Assembly: GCA_030411725.1 (NCBI GenBank)
Contig: MU839839.1
Location: 868,001 to 932,000 of the forward strand
DNA: 64,000 nt
Direction of reading: 5' to 3'
DNA from: Echria macrotheca
Lineage: Eukaryota; Ascomycota; Sordariomycetes; Sordariales; Schizotheciaceae
Translations under genes and position numbers: made by a program
Notes under the pieces: model-generated
Seen by the model: only the letters and a program-made list of their open reading frames with translations
Told to the model about the DNA's origin: nothing
The model's database searches: none
Part shown: piece after piece, positions 56,227 to 64,000 of the stretch
Layout: every line of letters starts with the position of its first letter
How positions within the stretch are numbered: position 1 is the stretch's first letter

Positions 56227-59200
56227 GGTGGCGGTTTTCGACTCTTGACAATGTTGGGTGGTTCTCTTCTCCTAGATAAATCCCAGGCGCCAATCAGGGG
56301 CAGCAGCAGTCAGGGTGTTTGTGGGATCGAGTCGGAGGAGTGCGTTGATGAAGAGAACAGGAAACCAGACATCGTCAGTCAAGTGACGCTCTCGAATAAA
56401 ACATGTCTTTTTGAGTCGATCTTGAGTTCCTGTCGTCGCTGTGAGCTGCGTGATTCACCACGGGGCAATTCCCAGCTCCTGTTGGGGTCCCAGCCAATCG
56501 AACCGCTCCAGTTGTTCCGCCGTCCCCTTCTTGCATGCAAAAGCCCACTTTCGTGGCCCTCGTTGAGCCAGTAAATCACGCGTGCAAAGACCGAGAATCG
56601 GCACTATTCCCGCTTCGTGTCAAGAGTGCTCGTTTCTGGTTGGTGGTGGCGACGGCCATGGCCAGAACATGCCCGAGGCAACCCTCCAACTTTGGGGATA
56701 GAGTTTCTTCGGGCGCAAATGTTGACTTGAGGCTCTTGCTTTCGTGATTTCCTAAGTGGGGAATGAGTAGATCCCGTTCATGTCTATAGGTCAGAATTTC
56801 AGGAGATCACAGTGGTCAGGCAAAATCAGGGGGAAATCCAAAGGGTGCTTGATTCGATACAGGGCACCGAACGAGAAGACGCCCATACCTGCCTGACCAA
56901 CGCACGTCAAGGAGTTATGATTTCTACGCAACCAACCGACCAGTCCTCGTCCGCGTCTTCCATGGAAGCATCCAGGAGATAAAACGTTGGGCGAGAAGAG
57001 AGTCTTGGGCAATACGCCCGGCACCTGACGCCCGACCAGCTGCAGGAAATGGCCATAAGGCTCGGCACGGGAAGACACAGACTGAGGCCCAACGCAGGAA
57101 CGAATAGAAATACAAAAGGGTACTCGTCCCGGAGATCTGGGTCTGACGTGTTCTTTGGGTTCGGGTCGGTTATCTGCGTCTGGATCTGACCATTTAACGA
57201 GTTCCATATTCTCAACTGGTGGAAACAAATCAACAAGAACCCGCGGGGAGTAGACGGGCCTTGGCAGAATTACCCCTGATATTTTGAACAACCCCCGACA
57301 AACCGGAATCGCTCTTGTTGTTTATTGTTTGATATAGCCGAGCGAAGAAAGAGGCAAACAGATATGAGTGGTTAGGTAAGGAGTTGGATCCGATGGCTTT
57401 GGTGGTGCGAACAATCCGACTAGTCCGTGGAAAACTGACTCTCGTTGTCACGGCCCCGGCCCAGGGTCGAGGTGATGAGCCGTATAGAGCGCTAGGATTA
57501 ATTGAGTCGTCGGCTTAATTGATCTGTAGGTATCCCTTTTATAAAGCATGGCCTAGCCGTCGTAGCGCTGCGCTAGCTACCGTGTCACCGGTGTTGGAAT
57601 TCGGGGATCACCTGTTGAGCCCAGTCACTCTTATGATCAATACATCAAGGCAGAATATGATATAGGTACCGTACGTTCGGTCAGAGGAGAAGCTCCTTTC
57701 GGCCTTCAACTCTGCCATCCCGTACCGCACTTCTAGCCTGTCTAGCCCGTCCGCCGGTGACAACTAAGTTCGTGCGAGCCTGTTAACTTGAAGAGGTCGG
57801 TTAGATGGTGCGCTGGCTCCGCTGCGTCTGTACAATAAGGCGGAACGTGCGGCGTGAGGATTCTGCTTCTTTTCCTCTCATCTCGATTCTCCGACCCCGA
57901 GAATGCGGTTCATGAAATCGGAGAGCCTAGCGACCCTCACGTGGCTTTCTTGACCTGGTCACCATCCTCGCATCAACGAACTCTGGGATGGACCAGGCTG
58001 AGCCCTTGAGCCCGGTATCGACGTGATTGTGGCTGTCCCGGGCGCAGCACGCAATAAGTTACCAGAGCAAATTGCTTGTCCACGTGTGCCAGCCACCTAT
58101 CCTGCCATCGAATCGCGCGTGATGAATTATCAATTACCACCGATGCCGTCAATCTATCGGATTCCATACCTTGCCCACTGGGCATAGCTCCCTCGCCCGA
58201 GCTAAAGGCTCTTCAGCCGCCCGGTGATGGAGTACAAGTAGGTAGGTACAAATGCCAAGGCTGTGGCCGGTTTCTGGGCGTAGACCGCCTCGGATGAACT
58301 CGAGTTTCTCGACGCCACGACTTCATCACGTCTGCGAATAACAAAACTTCGGCTAGGTCTACAACCACAATAGCACCTACCTTGAATGCCGGTCCTTTTC
58401 TTGAGCCGCCAACAGGCACCCGCGCGCCGTCTACGACAAACTCTCGATTCGTCGCATGGTCACGACTCGGAATCCAGTTCGGCCTCGTGCGTAATCACCT
58501 GGTTCCCGCGTCATTGGAGATACTCCGTCTACTCCCAAGTGGTCGTCATAAAGCAGCCGTAAGTAAAGGGGCAGTTAGAGAATAAGGGATCTTGAAATGA
58601 CCCTTCATAGATGAGACCATGCTCTTCATGTCGCCTCATCGGTACGAGAGCAGATTATGCCATGGCGTCCCGCAAGTCCTGATTTCGCGGTTATGAGCTA
58701 CATCTCAAAGGCTATCTCCAGTACGGGGCCTAGAGCGTGTTGAGAGCAACGTCGCGAACCATAATGACGGTGGTTACTCAGCCGCAGCTCGCGTGCGCGC
58801 AGACCCATATCAACCAAAGAACGCGAGCTGAACATTTCCAGGTCGTACGACGTCGACAGGAATGCGGTGGCTATACATAAGGCCCCGCAGACTTTGGGCC
58901 TGCATTAGCTAAGTCCATAGCAGCTGCATGCGTGCTTGCGCGGCACTCGCGCCAAAAGCATAAAAAGAATTCAGCCCCAGTCAGCGTTGTGCATGATGAG
59001 CTCTCTCTGGGCTATATACGTGGAATATTATGCGTCACGCCAAGTCCTTCTTGGTGGACCTGACAAATGTGGCATGTGGAATCTCGTTATCAGAACCCTC
59101 AAGGTTCTCCGAAGTTTTGAGATAGTGGGAATTTGAGTTTTTCGTCTGAACGATTTCATCAGCATGCAAGCCACGTGTTTTGCCCTTGGATTGTTTTGGA

Positions 59201-59383
59201 ATTGTTTTTCGTGGAACACCCGGGATTTTTTCCCCACCCGGGATTCGATGTCTTGTCCCAGGAACGAGGTGTCGGACCCCGGGATGATCCAGTGAGCGAA
59301 GCGGGTCGGTTGTGTCACGATGCAGAGATTTATTCGCGAAGTCTTTGGAATTACATTAAAAATTTGATTAAACCCATTAGAAA
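56227..59383. other. 3.2-kb gene-poor region
   Basis: No supported gene, RNA or transposon was found here on either strand. Base composition is normal (no RIP block). It contains dispersed TAGGTAC-type motifs (for example 57664 and 58237). It could hold non-coding RNA or distal regulatory sequence, but nothing decisive is visible. Confidence 0.4.
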
Positions 59384-59957
59384 TTACAGCGCCAGGTAAG
59401 CAACAGCCAACGCCACAGTTCCCAGACCCGCGATTTCTTGACGGCTTGCGCCACTGCCCGACACAGAACCCCCGGTGGCGGCCGCTCCGACCGGGACTGC
59501 TGCGCCGGAGGTCCCGGTAAAAGTGGGGACGACCGGGCCTAGGCAGTGCCAGTGGTCGCCGTGCGCCGTGCAACCGACCGACTCGGTGGGGCTCGGCTTC
59601 AGGCTGACGGCGCCGGCCACGGATGTGACTGCGTGATCATGGTCGTCATCGTGATCGTGATCATGGTCGTCGTCGTCATCGTGGTGGTGGTTCGGGCCAG
59701 CCGTGACCGGGATGGTGACACTAGACGTCGCGAACGTGGTCATGACACCGGCTGGTGTCACTCGGGGACCTTCGCAATGCCTGTTGTACCTGCGTCAGCA
59801 AGCGAGAGTCAAAGTGTGCGGTAGGTAATTACCAGTGATCGCCGTGTGAGACACATCCCACGGACTCGGTCGGGGACGGGCTAAGGCTGCCGTGGCCCTC
59901 ATGTCCCAAGGCCACGGACACGAAGCTCAAGAGCACGATGGATGCAAGACCTTTCAT
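59384..59957 (-). CDS. Secreted GPI-type protein with two HGDHWHC metal-binding-like motifs
   Basis: Exons are 59833-59957 and 59384-59780, giving 173 residues. The donor is GTAATT, the branch is GCTGAC, and the acceptor ACAACAG splits TG|G inside the motif. A signal peptide (about 1-18) leaves a mature chain starting HEGHG. The motif SPTESVGC-x2-HGDHWHC-x-GP occurs twice (about residues 28-46 and again near 112-130). Between the copies is an Asp/His run (HHHDDDDDHDHDHDDDHDH). A Ser/Gly linker and a hydrophobic end (IAGLGTVALAVAYLAL) fit GPI anchoring. The divergent neighbour is a ZIP transporter carrying the same C-x2-H-x5-C motif, so extracellular zinc capture is the likely role. It is unrelated in sequence, as far as I can see, to the Pra1/Aspf2 zincophores, which are also divergent from zinc transporters. 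Confidence 0.8.
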
Positions 59958-60916
59958 ATTGGCGGCCGAGAGTTTGTCAAGAGATCGGGTGACTGTCTGC
60001 AGCGAGTAATAACATGATTGTTTTGTTGTACAAATACAAGCTTATATACATGTCTTCAATGCAGTGTGCCGACTAAGACGCCGAATTGGCCGCCCAGGTT
60101 GCAATCTGATCACCAAGAGCGACACCTGAGAGCCAAGACCGCAATTAGCCTGGACGCCCCGCCATCTGCAGCCCAGCGATGCGCAAGTCGGTCGCCTCCC
60201 CGGTGTTCATGTGTCGGTTGCAGTTCGCGTCGTGATGTTCCCAGGATGGTGTTTGTATTCCGTAAAATAGTTCGCACAAGAGCGAAGTTGTGGGCGGGGG
60301 TGGGGTCAGTTGCAATTCGTAAATCCAGGAGCAGGGTTCCTGCCCAAGAGCGATGATGCGATCTCACTCCGGAAGGGCCGTCAAGGTTCTCTTTGTCGCA
60401 GCCGTCAAGGTCCACCCGGCACTGCGCAATGATTATTCTACCCGCATGTGGACGCCAAACGAGCCAATCAGATGCCCGGAAATGCATCGACTTGGACTCG
60501 ATTCTCTCATATCCGCCCATATCTTGGGCCGCTGGCCATCAAGGTGTCTGGCCCCCGCGCTCATCCGGGTGTGCCCCTGTCGCTTTTCTTTCGTCACAGC
60601 CGAGCCCCTTGTTTCCGTCTTTTCTTCCTTCTTCTGCCCTACGACCGTCGCAAATCGCGCGAATTGGAATTCGGTCACCAGCATTCGCGGCCTCCTATTT
60701 TTGTCAATTGCCGGTCCTTTAAAAACACGCCAGCTTCCGCGCCGGCCCTGAGAGTTGGTCCGAGCCCGCTCTCCCGATCCATCTCCGCAGCACGAGACTC
60801 CCGGAGGTACGGTTGTACGTAGCTGGAATCCCAGGAATGAGCCGATAACGAGGCGCGACACTTCGACCCGTCACTGCTCTCTCGCCCCCATCACCAGAAC
60901 TCATATACAGCACATC
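59958..60916. promoter_or_regulatory. Shared divergent promoter with three CAAGGT sites
   Basis: This 959-bp spacer separates the ATGs of the His/Cys protein and the ZIP transporter. CAAGGT occurs three times in one orientation at 60382-60387, 60406-60411 and 60540-60545. About 0.5 would be expected by chance on both strands. CAAGGT/AAGGT is the core recognised by fungal zinc-response regulators of the Zap1/ZafA type, so zinc-dependent control of both genes is proposed. Confidence 0.5.
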
Positions 60917-62747
60917 ATGCCGCGCCTCCTGAGGATATCAGTCCTCTCCGGCCTGCTCGCGGCTCCTCTCCTCGGCGGCGTCTCGGCCACTTTGACCCAG
61001 CCCGCACTCCATCAGCGGGCTCCCCAGGCGACGGAGACGGCCCCGTCATCCGCCCTGACGACCTCCACCCCGACGTTGACCGCCGTGTCCGATTGCCATC
61101 TACATGACACAACCCTGTGAGCCATGCCCATGCTCTATCTCGATCTCCATGTTAACCTTTACAGATTCTGCGTGGCTGGTACTACAGAGTATGTCGTGCA
61201 CACCACGGCCACCACCGACATCCCGCCGGCCTTCACCGGTTGTCATACACACGATGCGGAGACGTACGTCCTATTAGCCCCCCCTTCCGAGCACCCGGCT
61301 GACGGTTCTAGTTTCTGCCTATCACCCAGCGGAGGTGATGTCGAGATCAGCCTCGCGTCAGAAGCTGGCCACGACGACCACGACGACCACAATGATGGTA
61401 CTGACAACTTACCAAAGAAAAACTGCCACTTCCATGCCGGTGTTGAGTATGTCTCTCATAACGCCGGATTTCATCTGCTGACAGCCACAGACACTGCACC
61501 ACCGAGGGCGACGAGGAAGGAGGAGCGGTATCCTGCGATAAAGTGACGCGGGACTACAACATCCCCCTCCGAGTCGGTCTTCTTTTCGTCATCCTTGTCA
61601 CCAGCTCCATCGGCGTTTTTACCCCTATCCTGATCGCGTCGTTCGTTTCGCCGCACAACGTCGTGTTTACCATCCTCCGGCAGTTCGGCACCGGCATCAT
61701 CATCTCCACCGCCTTTATTCATGTGAGTGTTTCCTTGGGGAGTCTGAGAGTCCAAACTGACAGTTCTAGCTCTACACGCACGCCAATCTCATGTTCCAGA
61801 ACCAATGTCTGGGCGAGCTTGCATACGAGTCGACGGCATCCGCCATCCTCATGGCCGGCATTTTCCTCTCCTTCATGGTCGAGTATTTTGGCATCCGCCT
61901 GGTCCAGTGGCACAGCGCCAAGAGCGCCTCCCGCAGTCCCGAGACCGCATCTGCCAGCACAAAATCGCCCGAGCTCAGCACCGAGATGGTCAACATCACG
62001 GTCCTGGAGGCCGGCGTCATCTTCCACTCGCTGCTTATTGGTTTGACCCTTGTGGTAGCAGGCGACACTTTCTTCATCACCCTTTTCATCGTCATCCTCT
62101 TCCATCAGATGTTCGAAGGCATCGCCCTCGGCACCCGTATCGCCCAGCTGGGCAGGGCGCGCCCTTCGACCGGCCTAGGACACGGCCACACGCACGGGCT
62201 CGGACACCACGGCCATTTCCACGAGCCCAAGCAGCCCAGCCCGTCCACGCTGGCCGAGGAATTCGCCGCCGCCTCGGACCACCAACAACACCCCCCACAC
62301 CACCACGGTGTACCGAAGAAGGTGGAGACAGCCTCGGGCGAGGACTCAGACGACATGGCAAGCGGCAACGCAGTCCTTCCACATCACCCGGCACCCGCCG
62401 CCGCCGCCGCCGCCGCGGTCCCACCAACGACCACCAGCCCCGTCTCGCTGAAGAAGAAACTGCTCCTGGCAACGGCCTTCGCCTTCGTCACGCCGCTCGG
62501 CATGGCCATCGGCATCGGCGCGCTGCAGACGTTCAACGGCAACGACCCGTCGACCGTCATCGCCATCGGCACCCTCGACGCGCTGTCGGCCGGCATCCTC
62601 GTCTGGGTTGGTGTTGTCGAGATGTGGGCGCACGACTGGATGCTCGGCGGCGAGATGACGACGGCCGGGCCCGTGCGGACTGTGCTGGGCATGCTGGCGC
62701 TGGTGGCGGGCATGGCGCTGATGAGTTTGTTGGGCAAGTGGGCATAG
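60917..62747 (+). CDS. ZIP-family zinc transporter with Cys/His ectodomain
   Basis: Exons are 60917-61116, 61165-61263, 61312-61446, 61491-61722 and 61770-62747, giving 547 residues with all phases matched. It imports zinc (or iron) across the plasma membrane. After a signal peptide (about 1-24), the ectodomain holds three copies of C-x2-H-x5-C: CHLHDTTLFC, CHTHDAETFC and CHFHAGVEHC. Introns interrupt all three copies. About eight membrane helices follow. The ZIP metal site is intact, with H308 in VIFHSLLIGL and H334...E338 in HQMFEGIALG. A His-rich cytosolic loop (GHGHTHGLGHHGHFHE) lies after them. The C-terminal helices include GMAIGIGALQTF and a terminal GMLALVAGMALMSLLGKWA. Confidence 0.93.
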
Positions 62748-63415
62748 ATCTTTTTTTTTTTTTTTTGATTTTCTTGGACAGGGGGATTTGTCTCTTGCAT
62801 GATTCGGGTCAGGGTAAAGTGTTTAGACCTTTTTGTGTTACTAGAAAAGTTTGGAGTTTTGGGCAGTTACGGAAGAGTCATGGATTCCATTTACGGGGGC
62901 AAGGGGGGGTGGGGGTTGTCACGGTAGATCATGTGGTGGGATGGCGTTTGGAGTTGAATACTGGGTCAAGGGGGGGCTAGAGTAGATATCGGTACTCCGG
63001 ATGGAGTGGATATGGTAGATTCTAAATCTAAAGACAGGGCGAATATCATGTTTGCAGCGCCAAGATTGAAATGTTTGTTCAGGTGTTTGGAAGTGTACCT
63101 TCATAGGCAGGAGAGTTAAAGCTAGGTACCAGGTATTTACGAGTACAGCCAACACGTCAAGCCTCCTTTCTGCCTCCTAACTCAGTCGGACCCGGAGCCA
63201 CAGAGACTTCCGAAATACGCATTCTAGGTAGCTAGGTACGTTGGCTCGTCGGTGGAGGACCGATCGGCTCGACAATGAAGTCGACTGATGCACAAACCTG
63301 ACCGGACGACCACATTCCAGTAACTCACCTACTTAACCTATTTTAAAGTAAATCCTGACAAACTTAGAACCCCGCAAAACCGTCGAAACACGAAACGGAC
63401 AACCAGACCCAATCG
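62748..63415. other. Tail-to-tail intergenic
   Basis: 668 bp between the 3' ends of the ZIP gene and the flavoprotein gene. It starts with a 17-nt T run (3' UTR) and has CTAGGTAGCTAGGTAC near 63223. No gene is supported. Confidence 0.4.
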
Positions 63416-64000
63416 CTATTCTTTCTCTTCTTCCAAGGTCTGCGCTTCTCTCAAATGCCGGAACCGGTTTGGCCAGATACCTTGCTTGCCGGGCGCCAGG
63501 ATCCCGTTGGGATCCAAAGTGTCCTGTATAGTTATTAACTCGTGATCTTCTATTCCCACCAGGGCAGACTAACTTTGATCTTTTCGACAAACCGGTTATA
63601 CGCATGGTCGTTGAAGTCGTTTAGGTCGGCGATGAGGTCTGCAACAAGTCAGCTTTGTCCTTGAGAAACGACCCCATGTGTCAGGTCTCGGTGTAGACAG
63701 AAGAACATCTTTCCTCCACACCTGTCCATATTATCGCGCGGCAAGAAAAAGGAAGCACCTACCCATGTGATTAACATGCGCACGATACATGCCGTACCCC
63801 CTCTTCTTCGCCTCCTCGTGCAGGGCATAATACAGCCTCTCCATCTTCTTCTTCTGCTCGACATCTGTCTGATCCCAGGTAAACATGTTCATCAACACCA
63901 CATGACGCTCGTGCATGAAAAAGTCAGCCATCAACTCGACCCCGTGTGCCTCACAGATGGGCTTGCTGACGCGCATCCACTCCATCAGCAGTTTTCCCGA
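63416..64000 (-). CDS. Vanillyl-alcohol-oxidase-type FAD protein, 3' end only
   Basis: Exons seen on the minus strand are 63763->64000, 63574-63638 and 63416-63523, with introns 63639-63762 (donor GTAGGT) and 63524-63573 (donor GTTAGT). The visible 137 residues match the C-terminal part of the VAO/p-cresol-methylhydroxylase flavoenzyme family: GYGMYRAHVNHMD-LIADLNDFNDHAYNRFVEKIK-DTLDPNGILAPGKQGIWP. These enzymes oxidise 4-hydroxybenzylic alcohols with FAD and oxygen. The FAD-binding N-terminal part is beyond the window edge, so the covalent-FAD His cannot be checked. A peroxisomal signal is not evident; the chain ends in a Glu/Lys-rich tail. Confidence 0.88.

Overview
The window looks like a chromosome segment from a filamentous ascomycete, most likely a Sordariomycete. 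Genes are intron-poor, with short introns (about 48-125 nt) that carry GTANGT-like donors, CTRAC-like branch points and YAG acceptors. HET-domain and NB-ARC proteins are present. A 7.3-kb AT-rich block has the signature of repeat-induced point mutation (RIP). All gene models and splice sites were read by eye from the sequence. Functional names rest on family motifs and not on a database search.

Layout. 1-4.5 kb: a minus-strand NB-ARC/STAND gene, cut by the window edge, diverges from a plus-strand HET-domain gene. 5.5-10.3 kb: a GPI-type acid phosphatase and a membrane-anchored multicopper oxidase. 11.4-12.7 kb: a TATA-type promoter followed by about seven degenerate copies of a ~148-bp unit. 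13.4-20 kb: a small one-pass membrane protein, a BTB-like protein and a 439-residue protein of unknown function. 20.9-28.2 kb: a complete but heavily RIP-mutated Ty3/Gypsy LTR retrotransposon on the minus strand, with 196-bp LTRs and a perfect 5-bp target-site duplication. 30.4 kb: a secreted low-complexity protein built from Asn/Leu/Gly repeats. 33.2-36.2 kb: a BIM1/X325-like GPI protein, tail to tail with an FHA-like/protein-kinase gene. 38.5-42.3 kb: a conserved-looking protein of unknown function and a Kv-beta-type aldo/keto reductase. 43.1-51 kb: a divergent HET-like gene, a C-terminally membrane-anchored unknown, and a large protein joining a chymotrypsin-fold (PA clan) protease domain to several membrane helices. 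51.6-56.2 kb: a glutathione S-transferase, an intron-containing tRNA-Leu(AAG), a Pro/Gln-rich protein and a small unknown. 59.4-62.7 kb: a secreted His/Cys-motif protein diverging from a ZIP zinc transporter. 63.4-64 kb: the 3' end of a vanillyl-alcohol-oxidase-type flavoprotein.

Three groups stand out functionally. First, nonself-recognition or innate-immunity genes: the NB-ARC/HET divergent pair, and the HET-like / membrane unknown / protease-membrane group. Second, metal handling: the ZIP transporter and its divergent partner share a C-x2-H-x5-C motif and a promoter containing three CAAGGT hexamers. The BIM1-like protein and the multicopper oxidase are also metal proteins but lie elsewhere in the window. 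Third, repeat-bearing novelties: the 30.4-kb Asn/Leu repeat protein and the 148-bp tandem array.
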